Notes under the pieces: model-generated
What the model was told of the DNA's origin: nothing
Databases searched by the model: none
Seen by the model: only the letters and a program-made list of their open reading frames with translations
Assembly: GCF_001064145.1 (NCBI RefSeq)
Contig: NZ_JVOJ01000046.1
Location: 1-47,221 of the forward strand
DNA length: 47,221 nt
Source: Sanguibacter keddieii
GTDB lineage: Bacteria; Actinomycetota; Actinomycetes; Actinomycetales; Actinomycetaceae
Direction: 5' to 3'
Part shown: positions 17,668-25,763 of the stretch, one piece after another
Layout of the letters: each line of letters opens with the position of its first letter
How positions within the stretch are numbered: position 1 is the first letter of the stretch
Made by a program: the position numbers and the translations under genes

Positions 17668-19406
17668 GCGAGACGACCCGGCGCGCACCCGTTGGCAGGC
17701 TGCGCGCCTGGCAGGCCGCTGCCTTGGATCGCTACATGGCGGCCTCCCCGCGCGACTTCCTGGCGGTCGCAACCCCGGGCGCAGGTAAGACGACCTTCGC
17801 CCTGACGCTTGCGACCGAGCTGATCGCCCGCGGCATCGTCGATAAGCTCACCGTCGTGTGCCCCACCGAGCACCTCAAGGGCCAGTGGGCCTCGAGCGCC
17901 GCGCGCTTTGGTATCCACATCGACCCCGACTTTACGAATTCGCAGGGCGTGGCCGGCTCGCACTTCGACGGCGTGGCCGTCACCTATGCGCAGATTGGCT
18001 CCAACCCGGCCGTTCACGCGGCACGCACCCGCGCCTACCGCACCCTCGTCATCCTCGACGAGATCCACCACGCCGGTGACTCCCTGTCGTGGGGCGATGG
18101 CGTGCGCGAGGCCTTCACGGACGCGACGCGCCGCCTGGCCCTGACGGGTACGCCCTTCCGTTCCGACACCTCTCCGATCCCCTTCGTCACCTACGAGGAG
18201 GACGAGGAGGGCATCCGCCGTTCGCGCGCCGACTACACCTACGGCTACGGCGACGCCCTCAAGGACGGCGTCGTGCGTCCCGTCCTGTTCATGTCCTACT
18301 CGGGGCAGATGGCCTGGCGCACCAGCGCGGGCGACGAGGTCAGCGCCCGCCTGGGCGAGCCCCTCACCAAGGACATGATGAAGCAGGCCTGGCGTACTGC
18401 GCTGGACCCCAAGGGCGAGTGGATCCCCGCGGTCCTGCGAGCCGCCGACATGCGTCTTGAGGAGGTGCGCCGCGCCGTGCCCGATGCGGGCGGCCTCATC
18501 ATTGCCTCCAACCAGGAGCACGCGCGCGCCTACGCCCGCCACCTGCGCCTCATCACCGGCAAGGCTCCCACGATCGTCCTGTCCGACGACGCGGACGCGT
18601 CGGACCGTATCTCCGAGTTCGCCGACTCCACCGACAAGTGGATGGTCGCCGTGCGCATGGTGTCCGAGGGTGTCGACGTGCCCCGGCTCGCGGTCGGTGT
18701 CTACGCCACGAATGCATCCACGCCCCTGTTTTTCGCCCAGGCGGTCGGTCGTTACGTGCGAGCGCGGCGCCGCGGCGAGACGGCCACTGTCTTTATCCCT
18801 TCCGTCGTGCCTCTGCTGACCCTCGCCGGCGGCATGGAGATCGAGCGCGACCACGCGCTGGACCGCCCCAAGCGCGAGGAGGCCAGCGAAGACGACATGT
18901 GGAACCCCGAGGACGCCCTCGTCGCGGTCGCAAACCGCGAGGAAAAGGCGTCCTCCGACCTGCTCTCGCAGTTCGAGGTCCTGGGTGCGGACGCCGAGTT
19001 CGACGGTGTCCTCTTCGACGGTGCCGCGTGGGGTGCGGGCGCCGAGGTCGGCTCCGAGGAAGAGCAGGAATACCTGGGTATTCCCGGCCTGCTGGACGCC
19101 GATCAGGTGACGACCCTGCTGCGCGCTCGACAGGCCGACCAGGTTGCCGCGCAGAAGAAGACCCGCGCCGCGCAGAAGATGCGCGAGGAGAACGCCAGCA
19201 TCCCCGCCCACAAGCTGCGTGCCGCCAAGCGTAAGGAACTCCAGCACCTGGTCTCCACGTGGTCGCGCCGCTCCGGAGAAACCCACGCGACCATCCATTC
19301 GCGCCTGCGCTCGCGCTGCGGCGGCCCCGAGGTCGCCCAGGCGACGACCGAGCAGATCGAGGCCCGCATCGCGCTGCTGCGCGAGTGGTTCGTCGGTCGC
19401 CACTGA
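17664..19406 (+). CDS. Superfamily 2 DEAD/DEAH-type helicase
   Basis: 580 residues from a GTG overlapping the DUF3039 stop. Helicase motifs in order: Q-like LRAWQAAALDRY, Walker A TPGAGKTTF (about 37-45), motif II DEIHH, motif III LTGTPFRS, later MVSEGVDVPRL and QAVGRYVRARR (motifs V-VI). The C-terminal ~150 residues are charged and partly helical without a known domain. This group of SF2 proteins is widespread in actinobacteria next to DUF3039; the substrate (DNA or RNA) is not established to my knowledge. It has no nuclease or methylase neighbours, so it does not look like part of a restriction system. Confidence 0.88.
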   Translation: MSETTRRAPVGRLRAWQAAALDRYMAASPRDFLAVATPGAGKTTFALTLATELIARGIVDKLTVVCPTEHLKGQWASSAARFGIHIDPDFTNSQGVAGSHFDGVAVTYAQIGSNPAVHAARTRAYRTLVILDEIHHAGDSLSWGDGVREAFTDATRRLALTGTPFRSDTSPIPFVTYEEDEEGIRRSRADYTYGYGDALKDGVVRPVLFMSYSGQMAWRTSAGDEVSARLGEPLTKDMMKQAWRTALDPKGEWIPAVLRAADMRLEEVRRAVPDAGGLIIASNQEHARAYARHLRLITGKAPTIVLSDDADASDRISEFADSTDKWMVAVRMVSEGVDVPRLAVGVYATNASTPLFFAQAVGRYVRARRRGETATVFIPSVVPLLTLAGGMEIERDHALDRPKREEASEDDMWNPEDALVAVANREEKASSDLLSQFEVLGADAEFDGVLFDGAAWGAGAEVGSEEEQEYLGIPGLLDADQVTTLLRARQADQVAAQKKTRAAQKMREENASIPAHKLRAAKRKELQHLVSTWSRRSGETHATIHSRLRSRCGGPEVAQATTEQIEARIALLREWFVGRH

Positions 19407-19471
19407 CGCGTGGTTTTGTAGCGTCCGCTCCATGTCAATCTGACACGAGATGCTGAGCGCGCGCTTGGCAG

Positions 19472-19535
19472 GATTCAACCTGATCGGGAGCACTCAACCC
19501 GATCAGAAGGGGTTGAATCTTCCCGATCGGGTGTC
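19472..19535. repeat. TCAACC cluster with 19-bp step
   Basis: TCAACC occurs at 19475 and 19494 (19 bp apart), each followed by a GATCGGG/GATCAG-like word. The inverse GGTTGA occurs at 19511, and GATTCAACC (19472-19480) is exactly inverted at 19511-19519. Same style as the array at 1447 but less complete. Confidence 0.6.
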
Positions 19536-19621
19536 ACCCCCATCGGTAATAAGCCCGGTCGTGGATAACCGGCCCGAGAGATGCTCCGATGAGCCTCCAC
19601 CCGAGCCAGACCAGGCAGTGC

Positions 19622-19704
19622 TGCACTAGATGCAGCAGCAATGCACTAGTTAGGAGTGCATTGCACTGCCTTCTATCTAGTGCAAAGCTGCGCCAAGTAG
19701 TGCA
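19622..19704. repeat. Head-to-head array of TGCACTA words, 20-bp period
   Basis: TGCACTAGA at 19622, TGCACTAGT at 19642 and TGCACTGCC at 19662 are spaced exactly 20 bp apart. The inverse words TCTAGTGCA (19676-19684) and AGTAGTGCA (ending 19704) are again 20 bp apart. Confidence 0.8.
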
Positions 19705-19809
19705 CTGCTGCTGAGCTACAAGTTCACGTGCGGCAGGGTAAGACCCAATGTGTCGTTACATTGCTGTCAACTGAGCTGCGGTAGGCAGTGCTGAGCCACT
19801 TAGGGAGCA

Positions 19810-19879
19810 TTACACCAGTTAGGGAGCATTACACCACTTCCGAGCTGGTGTAATACCCTGCTAAGTGGTGTAACACCAC
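19810..19879. repeat. Head-to-head array of TTACACCA words, 19-20 bp period
   Basis: TTACACCAG at 19810 and TTACACCAC at 19829 (19 bp) are followed by inverse CTGGTGTAA at 19845 and GTGGTGTAA at 19865 (20 bp), plus an overlapping TAACACCAC at 19871. The forward copies share the upstream spacer TTAGGGAGCA. Confidence 0.8.
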
Positions 19880-20094
19880 TTAGCAACAAGTCGTACTGCG
19901 CAGACGTGCGTGAGGTCGCCATTGGTTGCGTGGTCAGCTTGGTGCTCCCGACCCGTATCAGGTCGAAACTGAATGCATAAGACCCGATCGGGTGTTACAC
20001 CCCGTCGGTAACAGGCTTCATTGTGGATCCGGCAGTCGATGGGGGCTCACGCTCGCAGCACACGGCCATGCGTCATGCGCGGATCTGCGGGCAT

Positions 20095-20153
20095 GAAAAG
20101 CCTCCCATTCCCTGGACTTCAATGTCGATGTCCAAGAAACGGGAGGCAGTTCA
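20095..20153 (-). mobile_element. Solitary 59-bp IS3-family end, now acting as pncB terminator
   Basis: Read on the minus strand, 20153-20095 matches the left end of the IS at 46982-47040 with one mismatch in 59 bases, beginning TGAACTGCCTCCCG and ending GGGAGGCTTTTC. No transposase or second end follows, so it is a remnant. Its own imperfect hairpin (GCCTCCC...GGGAGGC then TTTTC) lies 45 bases past the pncB stop and could terminate pncB. Upstream of it on the minus strand is a lone terminator arm (20159-20173). Confidence 0.85.
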
Positions 20154-20197
20154 AAGAAGGACGAGGCCGGGGCTTCGTTGTGAGTGCGAGCTGAGGG

Positions 20198-21541
20198 TCA
20201 GTCGACCTTCTCATAGCGCGTCGGGATCGCGGCCTCGCCCTCGGAGAGGCGCCATGCCTGGTAGGGCAGTTCGTTGCGGGCACGCAGGTGGTGCTCCTGG
20301 GCGCGGGACAGCGCCTCGGAACCCCATGCGGCGGCGTCGATTTGGCCGCCGCGGACCAGCTGGACCTGCAGCGGGCGGGCACCGCGCTCGGCGAGGAGGG
20401 CCTGGCCTTCTTCGAAGGAGGTGCCGACGAGCAGGAGCTCCTCGGTCGCGTAGCCGTCCTCGCCCAGGACGCGGCCGGCGACCTTGCGCCCGCCGACCGT
20501 GGACTTCGACTCGGCCTTCTTGGCGACAAGAACGGTCTCGCCGTTGGAATCCTCGCGCTGGACGACCTTGTAGACCAGGGCGGCCGTCGGCACGCCCGAG
20601 CCCGTGACCAGCTTGGTGCCCACGCCGTAGGAGTCCACGGGGGCCGCGCCCAGGGCGGCGATCGCGTACTCGTCCAGGTCGGAGGTCACCGTGATCTTCG
20701 TGGTGGTGGCACCCATTGCGTCGAGCTGTCCGCGCACCTTGAACGCCTCGGCGACCAGGTCGCCCGAATCCAGGCGCACAGCGCCCAGCTCGCCGCCTGC
20801 GGCGCGCGCGGCCTCGACCGCGTTGATGACGCCCTGCCTGATGTCGTAGGTGTCCACGAGCAGGGTCGTACCCGCGCCCAGCTTGGCGACCTGGGAGTCG
20901 AAAGCGTCGCGCTCGGTGTCGTGCAGGAGCGTGAACGCGTGGGCGGCCGTGCCGATGCAACGGATTCCGTAGCGCTTGGCGGCCTCAAGGTCGGAGGTGC
21001 CCTGGAAGCCGCCGATGATGGCGGCGCGGGCGGCGGAGACCGCCGCGCGCTCGTGGGCGCGGCGAGCACCCATGTCCATACAGGGACGACCATGGGCGGC
21101 GATCGTCATACGCGAGGCGGCAGAAGCCACCGCGCAATCATGGTTGAGGATCGACAGGAGCAGCGTCTCCAGGAGCGTGCAGTCCGCGAAGGTACCCTCA
21201 ACGGTGAGCAGGGGAGAGCCGGGGAAGTAGCACTCGCCCTCGGCGTAGCCCCAGATGTCGCCCGTGAAGCGCCACGAGGCCAGGAACTGTGCGGCCTCCT
21301 CGGAGATGATCCCCTGGTCTTTCAACCAATCGATCTGCTCCGCGTCGAACTCGAAGCGTTCCAAGGCCTCGAGAATTCGGCCGGTTCCGGCGACAACGCC
21401 GAAGCGGCGCGTGGCGGGCAGGCGGCGCCCAAACAGCTCGAACGTGCAGCGACGATGCGCGGTGCCATCCTTGAGGGCGGCGTCGAGCATCGTGAGCTCG
21501 TACATATCAGTCAGCAATGAAGTAGATGTCGATGCAGGCAT
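20198..21541 (-). CDS. pncB: Nicotinate phosphoribosyltransferase
   Basis: 447 residues. Makes nicotinate mononucleotide from nicotinate, PRPP and ATP in the NAD salvage (Preiss-Handler) pathway. It begins with the family N-terminus STSLLTDMYELTMLDAAL, then FELFGRRLP, GFQGTSDLEAAKRYGI and AVRLDSGDL (the PRPP/substrate region) and SDLDEYAIAAL. Length is normal for the short bacterial type. Start ATG with a modest GGGTAGG upstream. Divergent from clpS with an 81-bp promoter gap; single gene. Confidence 0.95.
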   Translation of the reverse strand: MPASTSTSLLTDMYELTMLDAALKDGTAHRRCTFELFGRRLPATRRFGVVAGTGRILEALERFEFDAEQIDWLKDQGIISEEAAQFLASWRFTGDIWGYAEGECYFPGSPLLTVEGTFADCTLLETLLLSILNHDCAVASAASRMTIAAHGRPCMDMGARRAHERAAVSAARAAIIGGFQGTSDLEAAKRYGIRCIGTAAHAFTLLHDTERDAFDSQVAKLGAGTTLLVDTYDIRQGVINAVEAARAAGGELGAVRLDSGDLVAEAFKVRGQLDAMGATTTKITVTSDLDEYAIAALGAAPVDSYGVGTKLVTGSGVPTAALVYKVVQREDSNGETVLVAKKAESKSTVGGRKVAGRVLGEDGYATEELLLVGTSFEEGQALLAERGARPLQVQLVRGGQIDAAAWGSEALSRAQEHHLRARNELPYQAWRLSEGEAAIPTRYEKVD

Positions 21542-21622
21542 ACTGTGAGCCTACCCTGAGAAGCGTGTCACCGGGGTGCGAAATCGCTTCCATGGACGCT
21601 CTTTTCGACTTAGGGTTGATAC

Positions 21623-21910
21623 ATGACCACCATCGCCCAGCCGATTCCGCGCGCGCACGAGGCCGCCACCTCCGTGCCGCGGTGGCGCGCCGTCGTGTGG
21701 GACGATCCTGTCAACCTCATGAGCTACGTGAGCGCTGTTTTTCGCCAGTATTTCGGCTACTCCGCCGCTCGCGCCGAGGAACTCATGCTGGCCGTCCACA
21801 CGCGCGGGCGTGCGATCGTCTCGACGGGCGTGCGCGAACGCATCGAAGCCGACGTCATGGCCATGCACTCCTACGGTCTGCGCGCCACCATCGAAGAGGA
21901 CCGGGACTGA
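21623..21910 (+). CDS. clpS: ATP-dependent Clp protease adaptor ClpS
   Basis: 95 residues. Delivers N-end-rule substrates to ClpC/ClpA-ClpP. The ClpS core is clear: WRAVVWDDPVNLMSYV (DDPVN at 27-31), YSAARAEELMLAVHTRGRAIV and the closing helix. First gene of a run clpS-DUF2017-murI-MBL that is conserved in actinobacteria. The next gene starts 4 bases after the stop. Confidence 0.95.
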   Translation: MTTIAQPIPRAHEAATSVPRWRAVVWDDPVNLMSYVSAVFRQYFGYSAARAEELMLAVHTRGRAIVSTGVRERIEADVMAMHSYGLRATIEEDRD

Positions 21911-21914
21911 GGAT

Positions 21915-22487
21915 ATGGAAGGCTTCGCTCTTCGAGACGGTGTCTACGCCTCGTCGATGAGCGACGGTGAGGCGCTCCTCCTGCGTCAGCTTGCCAGCGA
22001 GGTCCTCGTGGTCCTCGACGACCCCGGCGACTTCGCCGCGACCTCGTCCATGGTGAATGCCGCCACGGAGACCGAACAGCGCCGAGACGAACCCCGCGAA
22101 CGCACCCTGCGCATGCTGCTGCCCTCGATGAGCGAGGACGACGAAGATGCTGGCCGCCTGCGCGCTCTGACCGAGGATTCTCTGCGCACCGATAAGTCCG
22201 TCCGTTTGCGCGCGATCGTTGGCGATCTTGACCACATCGTCCACGGTGAGAGTGACACCCTCAGGATCCAACCCGAGGCCGTGTGGTCCTGGCTCGGTGC
22301 TCTCAATGACATTAGGCTCGGCTTAGCCGGTGAGCTGGGCCTATCGGATCAGCAAGACGCGCAACGCATCGAAGAATTGGCCCTTAGTGAGCCGACGGGG
22401 GAGCGCTCCCAAACCGTCGCCGCCATCTATATGCTCATCACATGGTGGCAGGACTCACTCCTAGAAGCCGTCAATAATTCCCAGTAA
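21915..22487 (+). CDS. DUF2017 family protein
   Basis: 190 residues from ATG 21915, four bases after the clpS stop; the upstream in-frame ATG at 21810 lies inside clpS and is unlikely. The protein starts MEGFALRDGVYASSMSDGEALLLRQLASEV and ends with a WW-type segment (AIYMLITWWQDSLLEAV). DUF2017 proteins are of unknown function and almost always lie beside clpS in actinobacteria, as here. Mostly helical, acidic, no signal peptide or membrane segment. Confidence 0.85.
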   Translation: MEGFALRDGVYASSMSDGEALLLRQLASEVLVVLDDPGDFAATSSMVNAATETEQRRDEPRERTLRMLLPSMSEDDEDAGRLRALTEDSLRTDKSVRLRAIVGDLDHIVHGESDTLRIQPEAVWSWLGALNDIRLGLAGELGLSDQQDAQRIEELALSEPTGERSQTVAAIYMLITWWQDSLLEAVNNSQ

Positions 22488-22503
22488 CGCATAAGGTCGA
22501 TAC

Positions 22504-23334
22504 ATGAACAACGCCCCGATCGGAATTTTCGACTCGGGCCTAGGTGGGCTGACGGTGGCGCGCGCAGTCATCGACAAACTGCCCGACGAAGAGATCATCT
22601 ACCTGGGCGACACCGAGCACACGCCTTACGGCCCGCGAGCTATCGCGCAGGTTCGCTCGCTGACGCTCTCCGCCCTCGACGAGCTGGCCTCGCGCGGCGT
22701 GAAGGCGCTCGTCATCGCCTGCAACACGGCGACGGCTGCCGCGCTCGCGGACGCTCGGGAACGCTACTGGATCGATGCCGGTATCCCCGTCATTGAGGTC
22801 ATCACTCCGGCTGCGCGCCAGAGCGTCATCGCCACGCGTAACCACCACGTGGGTGTCATCGGGACGAAGGCCACCATCCAGTCCGAGGCATATCTGCGCG
22901 CGCTCGCAGCCGTTCCCGGGCTGACGGTCAGCCAGCAGGCGTGCCCCGCTTTCGTCGAGTTCGTCGAGGCCGGGGTGACCACGGGCGAGGAGATCGAGGC
23001 CGTTGCGCGCGAGTATCTGACGCCGCTGAAGGAAGCGGGCGTGGATACGCTGATCCTGGGGTGCACGCACTACCCGCTGCTCACCGGTGTTATCGGTCGC
23101 ATCATGGGCGAGGGAGTCACGCTCGTGACCTCCTCGGAGGCGACCGCGAACGTCACCTATAACGAGCTCGTGGATCGCGGGCTCCTTCATGATCAGTGGC
23201 CCGCAGGTGAAGGGCCGCAGCACCAGTTCCTGGCCACGGGCGCTTCCGACGCGTTCCCGCGCCTGGCTCGCCGTTTCCTCGGCCCCGAGGTGGGGTCCGT
23301 TGCCCGCGTGAACACCGGCGGTGGTATCGCGTGA
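22504..23334 (+). CDS. murI: Glutamate racemase
   Basis: 276 residues. Makes D-glutamate for peptidoglycan. It starts IGIFDSGLGGLTVAR (Asp10, Ser11) and has both catalytic cysteines: Cys73 in ACNTATAA and Cys187 in LGCTHYPLL. The stop overlaps the GTG of the next gene (GTGA). Confidence 0.96.
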   Translation: MNNAPIGIFDSGLGGLTVARAVIDKLPDEEIIYLGDTEHTPYGPRAIAQVRSLTLSALDELASRGVKALVIACNTATAAALADARERYWIDAGIPVIEVITPAARQSVIATRNHHVGVIGTKATIQSEAYLRALAAVPGLTVSQQACPAFVEFVEAGVTTGEEIEAVAREYLTPLKEAGVDTLILGCTHYPLLTGVIGRIMGEGVTLVTSSEATANVTYNELVDRGLLHDQWPAGEGPQHQFLATGASDAFPRLARRFLGPEVGSVARVNTGGGIA

Positions 23335-24131
23335 AGCTCACCGTCATCGGCGCTACCGGTTCGATGTCTGGCCCGGAGTCGCCGGCCTCGTCCTACCTTG
23401 TTCAGGCCCGAGGCCTGGACCCGCGTTCGGGGGAAGATCGGACGCTCTCGCTCGTGTGCGATATGGGTCCCGGTTCCTTCGGTGCGCTGTGGGCGCACCT
23501 GTGTCCGTGCGACCTGGATGCGCTGGTGCTGTCGCACTGCCACGCGGACCACATGGGCGACATTATTTCCCTGCAGGTGTACCGCAAGTGGGGTCCCGGT
23601 TCGTGCGCGATCCGGCCCGTGTCCCTGTTTGGGCCGGGCGAGACGCTGCACCGTGTGCGCCAGATCGAGGGCGCGCCGGAGGGGGAGACCTACGACGGCG
23701 AGTTCGCTTTTACGCGGCTCCGCGTGGGCGAGGTCTATCAGGTTGGTCCCATGACGATCCGCCCCTACCGCGCCCTGCATCCGGTCGAGGCCTTTGGCCT
23801 GCGCATTGAGGGCCCCTCGGAGGAGGACCCCGAGCGCATGGTGTCCCTGTTCTACACGGGAGACACCGACCTGTGCGACACGATCATTGAGGGGGCGCGC
23901 GGCGTCGATGTGCTCCTCAGCGAGGTCGGCTTCACGAGCGACGAGGCCGAGCCCGACATGCACATGGATGGTACGCGCGCGGGCGAGCTCGCCACGCGAG
24001 CCGGAGTGGGCCGCATGATCGCGACACACATCCAGCCCTGGACGCCCCGCGATCGGGTGGCCTCCGAAGTGCGACAGACCTGGTCGGGTCCCCTCGACTT
24101 CGCGACCTCCGGGATGCAGGTCAGTCTCTGA
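23331..24131 (+). CDS. MBL-fold metallo-hydrolase
   Basis: 266 residues from the GTG that overlaps murI's stop. The metal-binding motif HCHADH (His69, His71, Asp73, His74) and a later YTGDTD and ATHIQPW segment place it in the metallo-beta-lactamase fold, close to the RNase Z/cyclic-phosphodiesterase-like group. In actinobacteria this gene usually follows murI (the mycobacterial murI-Rv1339-like arrangement; Rv1339 has cAMP phosphodiesterase activity). A cyclic-nucleotide phosphodiesterase role is therefore possible but unproven here. Confidence 0.88.
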   Translation: MKLTVIGATGSMSGPESPASSYLVQARGLDPRSGEDRTLSLVCDMGPGSFGALWAHLCPCDLDALVLSHCHADHMGDIISLQVYRKWGPGSCAIRPVSLFGPGETLHRVRQIEGAPEGETYDGEFAFTRLRVGEVYQVGPMTIRPYRALHPVEAFGLRIEGPSEEDPERMVSLFYTGDTDLCDTIIEGARGVDVLLSEVGFTSDEAEPDMHMDGTRAGELATRAGVGRMIATHIQPWTPRDRVASEVRQTWSGPLDFATSGMQVSL

Positions 24132-24176
24132 GCCATCCCGCGCCCCGCCGATGGGCGAGGCGCGGCGGCTCCTCAG

Positions 24177-25094
24177 TCAGTCGCCGGACGTCGAGTACGA
24201 GGCGTTGTGGCGCTTCCACTCCGCCAGGTACGTGGCGACGCGCGCCGGGCCTGAAGCCTCGGACCACCCGTGATTCTTGTGGCGCAGCAGGATCTTGCGA
24301 GTGCCCAGCGAGGGGAGAGGCGTGATGCGCATGCCCTCTGTGTGTGCGCCGACCAGCGCCATAGCCGGAAGGATCGTCGAGCCCGTGCGGGCGCGCACGA
24401 GGGCGCGCGCGGCCTCGTAGGTCGTGTAGAGGTGGGGTGCCCACCGCGTGTCCGGGAACGCCTTCGTGATACGGCGCATGACGTGGTCGCCGCTGGTGCC
24501 CGGATTGACGCGCAGCCAGGTGAGGTCCGCGAGGTCTTCGATCGCGCCGATGGGGGGAGCCGAGTCGGGGGTGACGAGCATCCAGGGTTCGTCGAGGAAG
24601 GGAACGTCCGTGTAGCCGCGAGGGGCCAGGCCGGGATCCTCATCTCGTTCGATGACGAGAATGTCGTACTGGCCCGTGCGCAGCGCGGCCATGCCGGGGG
24701 TCTCCTCGGTTTCTTCGATGCGCAGGTCGATGCCGGGCAGGGCGTCCACGAGGTCGGGGAGCGCGGGGATCAGGGTCGATCTGCAGATCGTCAGGAACGC
24801 CCCGATGGTGACCGTTCCCGTGACCTGGCCCGTGAGGGGGCGCAGCGCCTTGAGGGCTTCTTCGATGTCGGCGTTGATGCGCTCGCCGGCCTCGGCGACG
24901 ATCGTGCCGGCCGGGGTGAGAATCGCGCCGGATGTGGTGCGCTCGACGAGCTTGAGGCCGACTTCTTCCTCGAGTTTTTGGATCTGCTGGGACACTGCCG
25001 AGGGCGAGACCATGAGGATGTCGGCGGCGGCAACGATGCCGCCTTCACGCGCGACGGACAGAAGGAAAGGTAGGCGACGGGGGTCGATGTCCAC
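24177..25094 (-). CDS. LysR family transcriptional regulator
   Basis: 305 residues from a GTG with RBS AAGGAG five bases upstream. N-terminal helix-turn-helix: LPFLLSVAREGGIVAAADILMVSPSAVSQQIQKLEEEVG (about 8-46, quoted in part), then a LysR effector domain from about residue 95. Divergent from a small membrane protein gene (25181). The 86-bp shared AT-rich region (TTAAGTGAAACTGTAAGAT...) is the likely binding site for autoregulation and control of that neighbour. Effector unknown. Confidence 0.88.
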   Translation of the reverse strand: MDIDPRRLPFLLSVAREGGIVAAADILMVSPSAVSQQIQKLEEEVGLKLVERTTSGAILTPAGTIVAEAGERINADIEEALKALRPLTGQVTGTVTIGAFLTICRSTLIPALPDLVDALPGIDLRIEETEETPGMAALRTGQYDILVIERDEDPGLAPRGYTDVPFLDEPWMLVTPDSAPPIGAIEDLADLTWLRVNPGTSGDHVMRRITKAFPDTRWAPHLYTTYEAARALVRARTGSTILPAMALVGAHTEGMRITPLPSLGTRKILLRHKNHGWSEASGPARVATYLAEWKRHNASYSTSGD

Positions 25095-25180
25095 GCGAAC
25101 TCCTTCGTTAAGTGAAACTGTAAGATAACTATAGAACCATTCAATTGTGCTTGACTAGTGGAAGGTGCATCATATGAGTC

Positions 25181-25513
25181 ATGACGATCTCATCTCTCGC
25201 AATTCCGGTCCTCGGTTGGTTGGGCGCAGCTGCCTCCATCGCCGCCTACTACCTGGTCTCTTCCAAGCGCTTCGCTCCCGACTCCCTGCGCTACCACTCT
25301 CTCAATGTCTCCAGCTGCATCCTGCTGGCCCTCGCATGTGCGTCCACCGGCGCGTGGCCGTCCTTCCTCACTAACGCCATCTTCATCGGGGTTGGCTGCA
25401 CCATGATCTGGCGCGTGCGCGACCGCCTCGCGCGTCGCATCATGCAGGTCGTTCGCTTCTTCGACGTGCGCCGCTTCCTGCCGCGCCGTGCGCGCCTGGC
25501 GCGCGCTCGCTGA
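25181..25513 (+). CDS. Small membrane protein (CBU_0592-like)
   Basis: 110 residues with three predicted membrane helices: IPVLGWLGAAASIAAYYLV, the segment around LNVSSCILLALACAS and FLTNAIFIGVGCTMIW, followed by a very basic cytoplasmic tail (RRFLPRRARLARAR). The pattern GWLGAAASIAAYYLVSSKR...SLRYHSLNV resembles the CBU_0592-like membrane domain, whose function is unknown. The ATG lies 13 bases after GGAAGG, a loose spacing. Divergently transcribed from the LysR gene, so likely under its control. Hairpin at 25538-25558 follows. Confidence 0.75.
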   Translation: MTISSLAIPVLGWLGAAASIAAYYLVSSKRFAPDSLRYHSLNVSSCILLALACASTGAWPSFLTNAIFIGVGCTMIWRVRDRLARRIMQVVRFFDVRRFLPRRARLARAR

Positions 25514-25537
25514 ATCTTCACTGAATTGGGGGCGAGA

Positions 25538-25558
25538 GGGCAGGCCCTGGGCCTGCCC
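25538..25558 (+). terminator. Hairpin after the small membrane protein
   Basis: GGGCAGGCCC (25538-25547) and GGGCCTGCCC (25549-25558) form a tight hairpin 25 bases after the stop. There is no T run. Confidence 0.6.
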
Positions 25559-25763
25559 CCTCACTGTATCCACCGACGGATAAATTAAGACAAGCAACCT
25601 TCTTTGGTCAAGGCTTTTTCAAGCTGTACCAAGGAAAAGTCCGTAAGATGCGCTTCATAGAAACATAAGAAAACATCGATGGAAAAAACGGACAATGAGG
25701 CGCACTATGTCAGTACGACGCGGTGACAGATCCATCGCACGGTAACTCAAAGAGGAGCACACC

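Larger units (their letters stand above)
19522..20032. repeat. Diverged direct repeats bracketing the arrays
   Basis: CCCGATCGGGTGT followed by a C-rich stretch, TCGGTAA and, about 25 bases on, GTGGAT...CCGGC occurs at 19522-19570 and again at 19983-20032. Identity is high in the first 30 bases and lower afterwards. They enclose the two periodic arrays. Confidence 0.55.
19407..20197. other. Convergent intergenic region with periodic repeat arrays and a solitary IS end
   Basis: Lies between the 3' ends of the helicase (plus) and pncB (minus). It is AT-richer than its flanks and no credible gene is present. Contents: a TCAACC/GATCGGG cluster (19472-19535), a TGCACTA array (19622-19704), a TTACACCA array (19810-19879), two diverged direct repeats (19522-19570 and 19983-20032) that bracket those arrays, and a 59-bp IS end (20095-20153) next to a truncated terminator arm (20159-20173). 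Confidence 0.75.

Noticed and set aside
17235-19493. 752-codon minus-strand frame opposite the DUF3039-helicase pair
   Set aside because: Antisense shadow of strongly biased coding sequence; the plus strand carries intact helicase motifs.
19622-19879. Plasmid-type iterons or a replication origin
   Set aside because: No rep or dnaA gene nearby, words are not DnaA boxes, and units are inverted in equal numbers. A weak TTATCCACG-like site at 19561-19569 is isolated.
20023-20607. 194-codon plus-strand frame starting in the spacer
   Set aside because: It crosses the IS end and runs antisense into pncB; Arg/Pro-rich low-quality translation.
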